DNA of 64,000 nucleotides from the NCBI GenBank assembly GCA_949840805.1, contig CATKXR010000016.1:18835-82834 (forward strand), written 5' to 3'. This DNA comes from an uncultured Lachnospiraceae bacterium. GTDB lineage: Bacteria; Bacillota; Clostridia; Lachnospirales; Lachnospiraceae. The notes under the pieces were generated by a model. That model had not been told where the DNA came from, did no database searches, and saw only the letters and a list, made by a program, of their open reading frames with translations. A program made the translations under genes and the position numbers. This document shows positions 17,356 to 26,859 of the stretch, one piece after another (the stretch's first letter is position 1; every line of letters begins with the position of its first letter).

Positions 17356-18351
17356 ATGTTTAATTTTGACGAGGCAAAGATAAGGCAGGAACATCAGAAT
17401 GGCGTGGATATTATTCCGCAGGTGGAGAAGATTGTAGACCAGGTATGCAGCTTCGGATATTCTGCTATTTTTTATATTGGTATTGGCGGGACCTTCTTAT
17501 ATGCCAGCCAGATGAACCATATTGCAAAGCAGCTCGGCTCAAGGCTTCCTCTTTATATTGAGAATGCGGCGGATTTTAATCTGGCAGGCAATCCGTTTTT
17601 TGATGAGAAATCCATTGTGGTTATTGAGTCCATTTCCGGGGATACCAAGGAGGTGGTGGAGGCGGTGGATAAGGCACATGCTATGGGGGCAAAGGTAATC
17701 GGATATGTGGAGAAAGAAGGAACTCCGCTGTATGAAAAGAGCGACTACCTGGTGACAACTGTAGGGGGCGGTTATTACTTCTGGTATACCGTGACGCTTC
17801 GTTTCATGAAGAATGCAGGCCAGTTTGAGAAATATGGCCGGTTTTTCCGGGAGATCGTCCATATGCCGGATAATGTAGTGCAGATATATAAGGATGCCGA
17901 TGAAGATGCCAGGGCATATGCGGAAAAGTATTGTGATGAGCCGATTACTTATCTGGTGGGAGCCGGCAATCTGGAAGACTGGGCTACCTGTTATGGAATG
18001 TGCATTATGGAAGAAATGCAATGGATGCGTACAAGGCCTGTTTCAGCGGCTAATTTTTTCCATGGAACATTAGAGGTGATCGAGAGGGATATCCCGGTTA
18101 TTCTGATAAAGGGTGAGGATGTGGCACGGTCCCAGATGGAAAGGGTAGAAAAGTTCGTCAATACCGTCAGTGCCAAGGTAATCGTATTTGACACTAAGAA
18201 TTACAGGCTGGAAGGAATCAGTGAGGAATTCAGAGGAATGTTGTCTCCCATTGTGATGCGTTCTGCTTTCCAGAGAGTAAACGTACATTTAGAGCATTGC
18301 CGCAGGCATCCTCTTGCTATCCGCAGATATTACCGGCGGCTGGATTATTGA
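17356..18351 (+). CDS. FrlB-like SIS-domain deglycase (first paralogue)
   Basis: 331 aa with tandem SIS domains: FYIGIGGTFLYA near residue 40, the phosphosugar-binding Ser/Thr loop VIESISGDTKEVVEA near residue 95, and the second SIS motif around MEEMQWMRTRPVSAANFFHGTLEVIE. The terminal HPLAIRRYYRRLDY matches the C-terminus of fructoselysine-6-phosphate deglycases. It probably cleaves a phosphorylated Amadori product to glucose-6-phosphate and the free amine. The ATG at 17356 has GGAGG upstream; a TTG at 17338 is an alternative. It begins shortly after yitT. Confidence 0.8.
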   Translation: MFNFDEAKIRQEHQNGVDIIPQVEKIVDQVCSFGYSAIFYIGIGGTFLYASQMNHIAKQLGSRLPLYIENAADFNLAGNPFFDEKSIVVIESISGDTKEVVEAVDKAHAMGAKVIGYVEKEGTPLYEKSDYLVTTVGGGYYFWYTVTLRFMKNAGQFEKYGRFFREIVHMPDNVVQIYKDADEDARAYAEKYCDEPITYLVGAGNLEDWATCYGMCIMEEMQWMRTRPVSAANFFHGTLEVIERDIPVILIKGEDVARSQMERVEKFVNTVSAKVIVFDTKNYRLEGISEEFRGMLSPIVMRSAFQRVNVHLEHCRRHPLAIRRYYRRLDY

Positions 18352-18425
18352 GCCTCCGGGATGAAAACCGGATCAGTTGAAAAGAAGAGGCAGGATATTT
18401 GGGATGAATGAAAATGGAGGCAGCT

Positions 18426-19355
18426 ATGATTCGGGTGTTAGGGATCGGAGATAATGTATGTGATAAGTATCTCCATACACAGACAATCTATCCAGGCGGT
18501 AATGCGTTGAACGTTGCTGTTTTTGCGAAGTTTTTGGGAGCGGAGGCGGCTTATCTGGGAACCTTCGGCGATGATGAGATAGGGCGCCATGTATACGCTG
18601 TTGTGAATGAAATGGGGATTGACCTTTCCCACTGCCGGATGGAAACAGGGGAGAACGGCTTTGCCCGTGTACGGCTGGCAGACGGGGAGAGGGTTTTTCT
18701 TAAAGGCAACCAGGGCGGAATATCCAGGCTGAAACCACCTATACTTACCGGTATTGATGAGGAATACATTTCCAGGTTTGATCTGCTGCATACCAGCATA
18801 TTCAGTTTTATGGAACCAGAGCTTTCAAAGCTGAGAAAATCCGGAAGTTTTCTATCTATGGATTTTTCCGACCGATATGACGAGGCATATCTGAGAAAAT
18901 GCTGCCCTTACATTGACTGTGCGGAGATTTCCTGCGGGGAGATGGAAGAAGAGGAGATTCGCCTGGTTATGGACCAGATCATGGAATTTGGGTGCAGGCA
19001 TATGGTGATTGCGACCAGGGGGAGTAAGGGGGCTTGTGTGATGGCGGACGGCAGGTTTTATGAACAGTCACCCTGTCTGGTAAAGGCAAAAGATACCATG
19101 GGGGCAGGCGATTCCTTTATTGCGTGTTTTTTGGTGAATTATCTGGATGGGATTTCGATGGCAGTCGATTTTCCAGAAGAATCCGGACAAAAAGGTGTTG
19201 TTACTGCAGAGAAATACAAGGAAATGCTGATTCGTCTGAGCCTTTACCGGGCTGCTGTGTTTTCTTCGGATCAGTGTCAGAGAGATGGTTCTTTTGGATA
19301 TGGAAAAAAGGTGGCATTATCAGATGAGGATATGCGGGTGTTACAGCAGATGTAG
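18426..19355 (+). CDS. FrlD-like PfkB family sugar kinase (first paralogue)
   Basis: 309 aa of the ribokinase/PfkB fold. GIGDNVCDKYLHTQTIYPGG begins as in fructoselysine 6-kinases, and the ATP/anion-hole signature KDTMGAGDSF near residue 220 includes the catalytic Asp. It should phosphorylate the 6-OH of an imported fructosamine, giving the substrate of the preceding SIS enzyme. The ATG at 18426 follows GGAGG by 5 bases, better than an ATG six codons earlier. It is the third gene of the yitT operon. Confidence 0.82.
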   Translation: MIRVLGIGDNVCDKYLHTQTIYPGGNALNVAVFAKFLGAEAAYLGTFGDDEIGRHVYAVVNEMGIDLSHCRMETGENGFARVRLADGERVFLKGNQGGISRLKPPILTGIDEEYISRFDLLHTSIFSFMEPELSKLRKSGSFLSMDFSDRYDEAYLRKCCPYIDCAEISCGEMEEEEIRLVMDQIMEFGCRHMVIATRGSKGACVMADGRFYEQSPCLVKAKDTMGAGDSFIACFLVNYLDGISMAVDFPEESGQKGVVTAEKYKEMLIRLSLYRAAVFSSDQCQRDGSFGYGKKVALSDEDMRVLQQM

Positions 19356-19394
19356 ATATTTTTTGGACAGCCTGCAGCAGAAAGGAGAGATCGA

Positions 19395-20129
19395 ATGTCG
19401 GAAGTATCACGAGACACCGCAGTTCCCCTTTATATTCAAATTGCCGGGGATATTAAATCAAAGATTGAACATGGGGAGCTTTTGGCTAATACCAGGATTC
19501 CTACGGAAGTGGAATTAAGCGGCGTTTACCAGGTCAGCAGGATCACTGTCCGTAAGGCTCTTGAAATATTGGTGGAGGAAGGGATCCTGGTCCGGCGGCA
19601 GAGGATCGGAACCTTTGTCTCAGATAAAAAAATATCCCGGAATTTAAACAGCTATATGGGTTTTTCACAAAGTTGTGAATTAGAGGGAAACAAGCCGGGG
19701 ACCCGGTTTTTGTCGGCGGAACTGGTAAAAGCCAAGGCCTTTGACATTGAAAATTTGAAACTGGAAGAGGAGGACAAGGTAATTCGGATTCGCCGTCTCC
19801 GTTATTGCAACGATATCCCCGTTGTTTTGGAGGAGACTCATTTTCCTAAAAAATATGCATATCTGCTGGCAGAAGATTTGAACCGGTCTCTGCATGAGAT
19901 TCTGCATGAGCATGGGGTTATTGCAAGAAACTGCAGTAAGATCATCGGCGTATGTTATGCTACCCGCGAGGAGGCAGAATATTTGAAGATCAAAGAACAT
20001 GATGCCTTAATTCTGTCCAAAGATACTTCCTATGATATGGCAGGAGAGCCGATCTATTGCGGCAGAGATGTAATCAATGCGGATCGTTATCAGTATAAAA
20101 TTATGATAAATAATGTGGGAAAAGATTAA
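19395..20129 (+). CDS. GntR/HutC-family regulator, FrlR-like (first paralogue)
   Basis: 244 aa. The N-terminal winged helix (PLYIQIAGDIKSKIEHGEL, then VSRITVRKALEILVEEGILVRRQRIGTFV) is typical of GntR proteins, and the C-terminal ~150 residues are a UTRA ligand domain (HFPKKYAYLL...SLHEILHEHG). HutC-type proteins bind phosphorylated sugars or amines. As the last gene of the yitT-SIS-kinase set it probably senses a phosphorylated Amadori product and controls the TGTTATATA promoters. AAAGGAGAG precedes the ATG. Confidence 0.85.
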   Translation: MSEVSRDTAVPLYIQIAGDIKSKIEHGELLANTRIPTEVELSGVYQVSRITVRKALEILVEEGILVRRQRIGTFVSDKKISRNLNSYMGFSQSCELEGNKPGTRFLSAELVKAKAFDIENLKLEEEDKVIRIRRLRYCNDIPVVLEETHFPKKYAYLLAEDLNRSLHEILHEHGVIARNCSKIIGVCYATREEAEYLKIKEHDALILSKDTSYDMAGEPIYCGRDVINADRYQYKIMINNVGKD

Positions 20130-20145
20130 TTTTGTGAAAATTGTA

Positions 20146-20174
20146 TTGACGGATATCATAAGATGTTATATAAT
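20146..20174 (+). promoter_or_regulatory. frlB promoter with ATGTTATATA operator candidate
   Basis: TTGACG at 20146-20151, a 17-base spacer and TATAAT at 20169-20174 form a near-consensus promoter. ATGTTATATA at 20163-20172 overlaps the -10. Confidence 0.8.
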
Positions 20175-20213
20175 GTAATCAAACATTTAAAACAAGTCAG
20201 GAGGATTGAAGTT

Positions 20214-21182
20214 ATGACCATTAAAGAAATCGTTGCAACCATTAAAGCAAAGCAGCCGGAGATTAAGACCGTGTATTTTGTAGGATGCGGCGCTTCTATG
20301 TCAGATTTGTTCCCGGCAAAGTATTTCCTGGAGAACAATGCCAAGAAGCTGCGTGCCAGCATCTATACTGCAAACAATTTCAACTATTCCACTCCTGTTG
20401 CCGTAGATAACAGCTCAATTGTGATTACCTGCTCTTTAAGCGGCAACACACCGGAAACCGTGGCAGCCACCAAACTGGCTGTTGAGAAAGGCGCCCATGT
20501 GATTTCCATTACCATTAATCCGGAATCTGGCCTGGCCAAGAATTCCCAGTACCAGATCATCCACGGATTTTACGAGAGTTATGGCGCTAAGATGGAAAAG
20601 CCTGCCAGGGCTTTGGAGCTTGCCTGTGAGATTTTAAATGAGTATGAGGGCTATGAGCACTATGACGACCTGCATGACGGCCTGGACAAGATCTTTGACC
20701 TGATCAATACTTCCGCACCGTTGTTCCGCTCTACCGCCAGAAAGTTTGCAGAAGAGAATTACAATGCGCCGATTCTGTATGTGATGAGTTCCGGAGCAAC
20801 CCAGTACACTGCATATGGATTTTCCATGTTCCTGATGATGGAGATGCAGTGGCTGGAGTCCAGCACTTTCCATACCGGCGAGTTCTTCCATGGACCTTTT
20901 GAGATGGCAGATGAGAAAGCTCATTATGTACTGATGATGAATGACGGTCCGACCCGTCCGCTGGATGCCAGGGCATTGACTTTCCTTCAGCGCATGAATG
21001 CCAAGTATACTTTAATTGATGCGAAAGATTTTGGCCTTAGCTCCCATATTAAGAGCACAGTGGTTGAGTATTTTAACCCGCTCATGATCGGCGGGCTGAC
21101 CAGGCTTTTGGGTGAGGAGATCGCGATTAAGCGTGAGCATCCGCTGACTATGAGAAGATATATGTGGAAGCTGGAGTACTAA
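20214..21182 (+). CDS. frlB: Fructoselysine-6-phosphate deglycase (FrlB)
   Basis: 322 aa with two SIS domains: TVYFVGCGASMSDLFPAKY near residue 20, the phosphosugar Ser/Thr loop ITCSLSGNTPETVAATK near residue 75, and the second-domain FHTGEFFHGPFEM near residue 225. The C-terminus HPLTMRRYMWKLEY closely matches my recollection of Bacillus subtilis FrlB, so this paralogue is the better frlB candidate. It releases glucose-6-phosphate and the amino compound from the phosphorylated Amadori product. The start at 20214 follows AGGAGG. It has its own promoter and terminator. Confidence 0.88.
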   Translation: MTIKEIVATIKAKQPEIKTVYFVGCGASMSDLFPAKYFLENNAKKLRASIYTANNFNYSTPVAVDNSSIVITCSLSGNTPETVAATKLAVEKGAHVISITINPESGLAKNSQYQIIHGFYESYGAKMEKPARALELACEILNEYEGYEHYDDLHDGLDKIFDLINTSAPLFRSTARKFAEENYNAPILYVMSSGATQYTAYGFSMFLMMEMQWLESSTFHTGEFFHGPFEMADEKAHYVLMMNDGPTRPLDARALTFLQRMNAKYTLIDAKDFGLSSHIKSTVVEYFNPLMIGGLTRLLGEEIAIKREHPLTMRRYMWKLEY

Positions 21183-21224
21183 TCGGTCTGCTACATAGAT
21201 TGAAAAGATAAAGAGTTGTGATAT

Positions 21225-21259
21225 AAGGGAGAGACGACAAGGATAGTCGCCTCTCCCTT
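21225..21259 (+). terminator. frlB terminator
   Basis: AAGGGAGAGACGAC pairs with GTCGCCTCTCCCTT around a short loop, with one mismatch. The T run is weak. Confidence 0.65.
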
Positions 21260-21306
21260 AAGTTTACGGATTTCCTGCGCAGGACAAACAAAACAGGAAA
21301 ACAAAG

Positions 21307-21337
21307 ATGCCCCGCTGTTGGTGTGCCAGCGAGGCAT
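21307..21337 (-). terminator. Terminator of the ABC transporter operon
   Basis: On the minus strand ATGCCTCGCTG pairs with CAGCGGGGCAT (one wobble), followed by CTTTGTTTT. It lies just beyond the last permease gene. Confidence 0.7.
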
Positions 21338-21364
21338 GAAACTGCAATTATACGAAACTGTGAT

Positions 21365-22207
21365 TCAGCCTTTTACGGCTCCGGATGTCAGGCCACGTAC
21401 AAACTGTCTGGACATACATAAAAACAGGATTACCATAGGCAGGGAACAGATCAGGATGCCGGCTAACATCACCACATAGTCAGATTTCAGGTCGCCCTGG
21501 AAGGTCATCAGCCCTAATGGGATGGTCATCAGCTTCTTGTTCTCCAGAAATACATTAGCGAACAGGAATTCGTTCCATACATGGTTCAGATTCACAATGG
21601 CGCAGGAAGCCAGAACCGGTTTACTGATCGGAAGAATGATCTTTGTAAAGCGCTGCCAGCTTTTACAGCCGTCTACAATAGCGGCTTCTTCCAGTTCCTT
21701 GGGAATTGAGATGAAATAAGACCGCATTAAAAACATGGTGAACGGGATACGGAAAGCTACATAGGGCAATACCAGCGCTGCGCGGGTATTATAAAGCTTT
21801 ACAGCCTGAAGAATCTTGTAAAGCGGAACCAGGGCAACCTGTTCAGACAAAGCCATGCCGCCTAATACCAGAATAAAGATAAATCCGCTGCCTGGCAGAT
21901 TAAATCTGGTCAGGCCGTAAGCCAGCATGGAGCTTAGTGCCAAAATGATTCCGATGGAAAGGGCGCCTACAATGATAGAGTTTACGAAGTAAGACACCAG
22001 CCCCTTGTTCCAGGCGGTTATGTAGTTTTCAAACATCCATTTTTTCGGAAAAGCCAGGGAGTCCAGGAACATCTCCTGGTTTGTCTTTAAAGAGTTAAGC
22101 ACCAGCCAGCAAACCGGGAAAAGGATAATTCCTACTAAAATCAGTAAAAAAACGTGCAACAGAATTTTAAAAATCCGGGTTCTCAGGATATATTTTTCAG
22201 TACTCAT
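21365..22207 (-). CDS. ABC sugar transporter permease (MalG type; FrlM position)
   Basis: 280 aa with six membrane helices. The cytoplasmic EAA loop is present: EELEEAAIVDGCKSWQRFTKIILPISKP near residue 180, which docks the ATPase. It is the third gene of a binding protein / MalF / MalG import set, which matches FrlO-FrlN-FrlM of B. subtilis in family and order. No ATP-binding subunit is encoded here, so a shared MsmX-type ATPase elsewhere probably energises it. GGAGGG precedes the ATG. Confidence 0.88.
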   Translation of the reverse strand: MSTEKYILRTRIFKILLHVFLLILVGIILFPVCWLVLNSLKTNQEMFLDSLAFPKKWMFENYITAWNKGLVSYFVNSIIVGALSIGIILALSSMLAYGLTRFNLPGSGFIFILVLGGMALSEQVALVPLYKILQAVKLYNTRAALVLPYVAFRIPFTMFLMRSYFISIPKELEEAAIVDGCKSWQRFTKIILPISKPVLASCAIVNLNHVWNEFLFANVFLENKKLMTIPLGLMTFQGDLKSDYVVMLAGILICSLPMVILFLCMSRQFVRGLTSGAVKG

Positions 22208-22219
22208 AGCAATCCCTCC

Positions 22220-23101
22220 TTACACTTCGCCGGAACGGCTGATCTTTAACTGGAAGATAGATGCCGTCACGGTAATAATAAAGATCAGAACACCGGTTGC
22301 AGCCGCCATACCCATATCATCATGCAAAAATGCATTCTGGTACAGGAACAGGCCCAATACCTGGGAAGAGTTTCCAGGTCCTCCGACTGTGGTAGAATAT
22401 ACTTCCGTGAAAAGCTTGAAAGCACCGATTACCGTGATAATGGTACAGACTAAAAGCTGTTCCTTGGCAAGAGGAAGGATGATGCTTATTGCACGCCGCA
22501 CCGGGCCGGCGCCGTCAATAATGGCTGCTTCTACATAATCGTGCGGTACGTTCTGGAAGGCAACCACCATCAGAAGGGTGATATAGCCTGTGAACTGCCA
22601 CTGGCTCATGGCAATGATACAGAAGATCGCCAGGTTTTTGTCGCCCAGCCAGGTCTGCTGCATGCTGGCCATTCCGATATTTTTTAATAAGGTGTTCAGC
22701 ATGCCAAGCTGCGGATTGTAGATAAAGTTGAACATCAGGCCTACTGCGGTCAGAGAAACCAGGGACGGAATGAAATAAATGTTGCGGCAAATAGTCTTAA
22801 AACGTTCTCCTGCCAGCCGGCTTTCCAGAAGCAGAGCCAGGAAGGTGCCGAAACCTACCTGTACGATCAGAGAAATAACACAATAGTATATATTGTTCCG
22901 GATCATAATCGGGAAGGTATCGCTGGTAAACAACCTGCGGTAGTTATCCAGTGCCACAAACTTCATGGAAGAAGAATAGGACGACAAATGAAAAAAGCTG
23001 TAGATCAGGTTCACAATAACTGGAATATAGACCAGGCCAAGTACCATCACAAGGCCCGGGATAATATATAAATATGGTGTTAAGTTTGTTTTCTTTTTCA
23101 T
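22220..23101 (-). CDS. ABC sugar transporter permease (MalF type; FrlN position)
   Basis: About 293 aa starting at 23101 (MKKKTNLTPYLYIIPG); a longer frame upstream adds an implausible 35 residues. Six membrane helices, with the EAA loop VEAAIIDGAGPVRRAISIILPL near residue 210. It is 12 bases upstream of the MalG-type gene and is clearly co-transcribed. Together they form the membrane channel for the binding protein encoded next to them. Confidence 0.87.
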   Translation of the reverse strand: MKKKTNLTPYLYIIPGLVMVLGLVYIPVIVNLIYSFFHLSSYSSSMKFVALDNYRRLFTSDTFPIMIRNNIYYCVISLIVQVGFGTFLALLLESRLAGERFKTICRNIYFIPSLVSLTAVGLMFNFIYNPQLGMLNTLLKNIGMASMQQTWLGDKNLAIFCIIAMSQWQFTGYITLLMVVAFQNVPHDYVEAAIIDGAGPVRRAISIILPLAKEQLLVCTIITVIGAFKLFTEVYSTTVGGPGNSSQVLGLFLYQNAFLHDDMGMAAATGVLIFIITVTASIFQLKISRSGEV

Positions 23102-23263
23102 GTTGACACCCGCCTTTTTGATGTGTGCCGCCTTGGAACCAGGGACGGCTCCTGCGGTTTTTCTAAAGACAGGGAGCAGTGTCCTGCTCCCTGCTGTGAT
23201 TTCCATGATTAAATTCGATCATGAAACAGATTCCGATATCTCATGACGGTTTCCGGAAATACC

Positions 23264-24625
23264 TTATTCTGCCAGGCTCTGTGCCTCTGCTGCTACTTTC
23301 TGGATTTTTGCCATAGCATCTTCCGGGGTAACGTCTCCATTGGTAATGTCAGAGATCTGAGTCAGATACTCGTCACATACGGTGGAATACAGGGCATTGT
23401 CAAACCAGATATCCATCTTTTTGGCATTGGCAATTACCTCGTAAGCACTGATCAGGGACGGATCGGTCAGGCCTTTATCCACACCCAGGGAAGCGTTGAA
23501 CCAGCCAACCTCTACAGCCTGTTCTGCACCGGTTTCAGCGCCTAAGAACCATTTTAAGAATTCAACGCACTCATCCGGATAAGCAGTCTTGGAAGAAATG
23601 GCAAAGCCTTCCGGAGCGCCGGATACCAGATCCGGATTACCCTTCGCATTCGGGATGGTGGGGAACTTGAACATTCCCCAGTTCAAATCCGGGTTCTCCT
23701 GCTTAATGTTGGTGATCTCAACCAATTCTGCAAACAGGATTGCGTTCTGTCCATTAGTGAAGCCTAAGCGGGCCATATCGTGAGTCATGCCGTTGACACC
23801 CATATTCATATATGGCACCAGCTGCTGATAATACTTAAAGGCCTCTACATAGCCAGGATCTGTGAATTCACCGGTTTTTGGATTGTAGTCTTTGGCTCTC
23901 ACGTCATCCGGAACACACTGTTCGTTCAATGCTCCCAGATAATGGGCGCCTGGCCACTTGTCCTGGTTGCCTTCCGCAATCGGAACAACACCAGATGCCT
24001 GGATGGCATCCAGGACTTTAATAAAGTCATCCCAGGTCTCGGGCGCTTCCAGTCCCAGGTCATTGAACATATCTACATTATAGAAAAATTCTTTGGCGTC
24101 CAGACGGAACGGGATTCCATATACCATGCCGTCTGCTGTGGTATATTCATCCATCTGGGTCTCCATCAGGCTGTCTTTCCACTCCGGATCAGCTTCCAGA
24201 TAGGGAGTAAGATCCATCAGAAGGCCTTCACGGATAAACCTTTCAGAGAACTCACCGCAGAAACTGAAGAAAATATCAGGACACTCGTCCGAACCGACTA
24301 CAACTTTAATTTTCTCTTTGTAAGGCTGGTTCTGTGCGCTGGTGATCTCAAACTTAATGTCAGGATGGGATGCCTCATATTCGGCGATCTTTTTTTCGAT
24401 GAAAGCATTGCAGGGATCATCCGGGAAACGATGGAACAGTTTGATGGTTTTTACATCGCCGCTGGCAGCAGCCTGGGTATCTCCGGAAGCCCCGCTCCCT
24501 GCAGAATTACCGCTGGCAGCAGTGGTTGCCGCCGCATCATTGGAAGAGCCGCCGCATGCGGCCAGGCTCAATGCCATCATGGCAGCCAAGCCAATACTCA
24601 GAGTCTTTTTCAGGTTTTTTTTCAT
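23264..24625 (-). CDS. Extracellular solute-binding lipoprotein (FrlO position)
   Basis: 453 aa, family 1 binding protein. The signal peptide ends in the lipobox LAAC (ALSLAACGGSS), so Cys ~24 is lipidated and the protein is anchored outside the membrane. A Gly/Ser/Ala-rich linker (residues ~25-55) precedes the mature fold, KTIKLFHRFPDDPCNAF onward, with the family segment YGIPFRLDAKEFFYN. It is the first gene of the importer operon and the ligand is probably a glycated amino acid or peptide. AAAGGAGAGG precedes the ATG. Confidence 0.88.
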   Translation of the reverse strand: MKKNLKKTLSIGLAAMMALSLAACGGSSNDAAATTAASGNSAGSGASGDTQAAASGDVKTIKLFHRFPDDPCNAFIEKKIAEYEASHPDIKFEITSAQNQPYKEKIKVVVGSDECPDIFFSFCGEFSERFIREGLLMDLTPYLEADPEWKDSLMETQMDEYTTADGMVYGIPFRLDAKEFFYNVDMFNDLGLEAPETWDDFIKVLDAIQASGVVPIAEGNQDKWPGAHYLGALNEQCVPDDVRAKDYNPKTGEFTDPGYVEAFKYYQQLVPYMNMGVNGMTHDMARLGFTNGQNAILFAELVEITNIKQENPDLNWGMFKFPTIPNAKGNPDLVSGAPEGFAISSKTAYPDECVEFLKWFLGAETGAEQAVEVGWFNASLGVDKGLTDPSLISAYEVIANAKKMDIWFDNALYSTVCDEYLTQISDITNGDVTPEDAMAKIQKVAAEAQSLAE

Positions 24626-24683
24626 AAATAACCTCTCCTTTCAATTATTAATAGTTTTATTGCTTTGGTTGTATTGACACAAC

Positions 24684-24731
24684 ATATAACATCCCTGGAT
24701 ATATTGTATCATGATGTTATATATAATGCAA
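24684..24731 (-). promoter_or_regulatory. ABC operon promoter with two inverted TGTTATAT elements
   Basis: On the minus strand TTGCAT (24726-24731) and TACAAT (24703-24708) are separated by 17 bases. ATGTTATATA (24714-24723) lies in the spacer, and an inverted copy, ATATAACAT at 24684-24692, lies just downstream of the -10. A regulator bound to both would block the promoter. Confidence 0.75.
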
Positions 24732-24830
24732 CTGTTTTTTTAAGATATCTTGTGATTTTTGCCAATTATTTTTTTGTGTTTTAGGGGAGCCGGTTTTTCC
24801 TGAAGCTGCCGTGCGATGGATGGTTAAAAA

Positions 24831-24889
24831 AACAAAACCCGGACACATATATACAAACGTGCATACATATGTGTCCGGGTTTTGTTTTT
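24831..24889. terminator. Bidirectional terminator
   Basis: AACAAAACCCGGACACATAT pairs with ATATGTGTCCGGGTTTTGTT. T runs follow on both strands. It ends the GntR gene to its right. Confidence 0.85.
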
Positions 24890-24903
24890 GTCCGAATGGT
24901 TTT

Positions 24904-25620
24904 CTATGAGATGACCGTCAGCCGGTAATGCTGAGAATTAACAATAACCTTACTATAGTGGAGAATCTGGTGATTTTGGTCCGTCGTTTCTTCTAATTGG
25001 AGAAGCAGGGGCTGATTTTCTTTTACGCCTAAAAGCCGGGCTTCCTCCAGGGTGGCATAGCAGATCTGGATTGTCCGGACCGCATGAGAGGGGATAAGGC
25101 CGTGCTGGTGAAATATCTCATAAGTGGAGCCGGTCAGATTCGCCTGTAAAAGAAATTCCATTCTTTTGGGATAATAGTTGGTTTCCACCATCACGGGAAC
25201 TCCGTCGATTTTGCGCAGGCGGACGATCTTCAGGACTTTTTCTTCTTCGCCTACATGAAGATGATGCTGGACAGAACCTTCCGGCAGAATCCATTCTACG
25301 GATAAAAGTTCTGAGGACGGTTCCTGTCCATTCATTCTGCTGGTCTCGGTAAAGCTGCGTACCAGGTTATTGGAATCGACTACGCGGCGTAATTTTTTTT
25401 CGGCTATAAAAGTACCGATCCCCTGTTTGCGCATTACATATCCTTCATCTACCAGCAGTTCAATAGCCTTGCGTACCGTGATCCGGCTGACCTCGTACTG
25501 CTGGCTGAGTTCTGCTTCTGTCATTAGGCGGTCTCCCGCTTTCAGCCTGCCATCGTGAATTTGGGCCTTTATATCATCAGATAACTGCTGATACAAAGGA
25601 ATAACTGAATTTTTAACCAT
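24904..25620 (-). CDS. GntR/HutC-family regulator, FrlR-like (second paralogue)
   Basis: 238 aa with the GntR winged helix (IPLYQQLSDDIKAQIHDGRL, then VSRITVRKAIELLVDEGYVMRKQGIGTFI) and a UTRA domain. It is clearly related to the regulator at 19395-20129, sharing VSRITVRKA and YYPKR/HFPKK-type ligand segments. It lies behind the importer promoter and probably controls the minus-strand half of the cluster. GAGGTAATTC precedes the ATG. Confidence 0.85.
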   Translation of the reverse strand: MVKNSVIPLYQQLSDDIKAQIHDGRLKAGDRLMTEAELSQQYEVSRITVRKAIELLVDEGYVMRKQGIGTFIAEKKLRRVVDSNNLVRSFTETSRMNGQEPSSELLSVEWILPEGSVQHHLHVGEEEKVLKIVRLRKIDGVPVMVETNYYPKRMEFLLQANLTGSTYEIFHQHGLIPSHAVRTIQICYATLEEARLLGVKENQPLLLQLEETTDQNHQILHYSKVIVNSQHYRLTVIS

Positions 25621-25774
25621 GAATTACCTCACAATCTGAATGTTTTAGTCATTTTCATTAGTCTTATAATGTAATAGTACCATCAAAACTATAAATGTGC
25701 AAGGATTCTATGGAAAAATAAGGAAAAAATATATAAATTAAACAAAACAAAAAGCCAATAGGAAAATCGGTCTG

Positions 25775-26641
25775 TCAGATGATCTCCGTTCCATACCCAA
25801 AGGCGCCTTCCATTGCACAAACCTTGGCGGCAAACTCTGCCCCACGGCTCATTGCATGAAGCAGGCGCAGGCGCATCTTTGCATGATTTGCCTCGAATAA
25901 CGGAGCGTCATCCTGCAGTAAGGTTGTGAGTAGCGTGGAAAAATAGGAATCCCCGGCACCCATGGTATCCATGATATCATCGGCATGGCAGGCCTTTACA
26001 AATATCATTTCTCCTTCATATAATGCATAAGAACCGGCTTCGCCGACTGTGCCGATAACCAGCGTCACGCCGTAATCGGCCACCCGCTGCATCTCCTGTT
26101 CACGGTCAACATCCCTCAGATGAGCACAGGAGAGCAGCGCTATCCGGATATAAGGGCATACCCGGTGCAGCAGTTCCGAATCCCAGTCAGTAGAAAGGTC
26201 AAAGGCAATCGGCACGCCGGTAGTATGTAACAGGGGCAGGTCGTCTAAGATATAGCTGTTTGTATTTGAATAAATGATGTCAAAGCCGCTGATATAATCC
26301 ATATCGGTTTCAGTAAAGCTGAAACGGTGGTTCCTGGCCACGCCGCCCCTGTTGGAGCCTAAAAACACGCGGTCTCCGTCACGCAGAGTAACCTGGGCCG
26401 CCCCGTTCTCTCCATGAAAATGGCGGGAATGGCTGTAATCAATTCCCAGCTTATCCAGAATCATGCAGTTGTATTTTGCCACTGCATCATCGCCAAACTT
26501 GCCCAGGTAAGCAGGGGTTCCTCCGTTCATTTGGGAATATACGCAGGTATTCAGGCACTGGCCGCCCGGATACATCTTTCCTCTGGACAGATATTTGTCT
26601 ACAACATTGTCTCCGATTGCGATGATTTTCGCTTCTTTCAT
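25775..26641 (-). CDS. FrlD-like PfkB family sugar kinase (second paralogue)
   Basis: 288 aa from the ATG at 26641, preceded by GGGAGG. IIAIGDNVVDKYLSRGKMYPGG at the N-terminus parallels the first kinase, and MDTMGAGDSYFS near residue 215 carries the catalytic Asp. It probably phosphorylates a fructosamine at C6. Identity between the two kinases looks modest, so they may serve different glycated amines. A longer frame to 26743 has no ribosome site. Confidence 0.83.
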   Translation of the reverse strand: MKEAKIIAIGDNVVDKYLSRGKMYPGGQCLNTCVYSQMNGGTPAYLGKFGDDAVAKYNCMILDKLGIDYSHSRHFHGENGAAQVTLRDGDRVFLGSNRGGVARNHRFSFTETDMDYISGFDIIYSNTNSYILDDLPLLHTTGVPIAFDLSTDWDSELLHRVCPYIRIALLSCAHLRDVDREQEMQRVADYGVTLVIGTVGEAGSYALYEGEMIFVKACHADDIMDTMGAGDSYFSTLLTTLLQDDAPLFEANHAKMRLRLLHAMSRGAEFAAKVCAMEGAFGYGTEII

Positions 26642-26759
26642 GATGTAACCTCCCAAGATGGCCGCGGCAGTTTTGCCGTAATCGTCCTGAAGCCTTGGAC
26701 ATAGTAAAGGCTGTGCCTCGTCCCGGATTTGCCGCAGCGTCATTTAGTAATATAAAAAG

Positions 26760-26789
26760 AATATATAACATTATACGACGTCTTGTCAA
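26760..26789 (-). promoter_or_regulatory. Promoter of the second kinase operon with TATATAACAT element
   Basis: On the minus strand TTGACA (26784-26789), an 18-base spacer and TATATT (26760-26765). TATATAACAT at 26762-26771 is the shared ATGTTATATA element read on the other strand and overlaps the -10. Confidence 0.7.
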
Positions 26790-26859
26790 TATGAAGTTTG
26801 TATCTGATTTCTGCCTGCATTTCTGCCCGATTTTCAGAACAATGTTTTGAAATAACCGT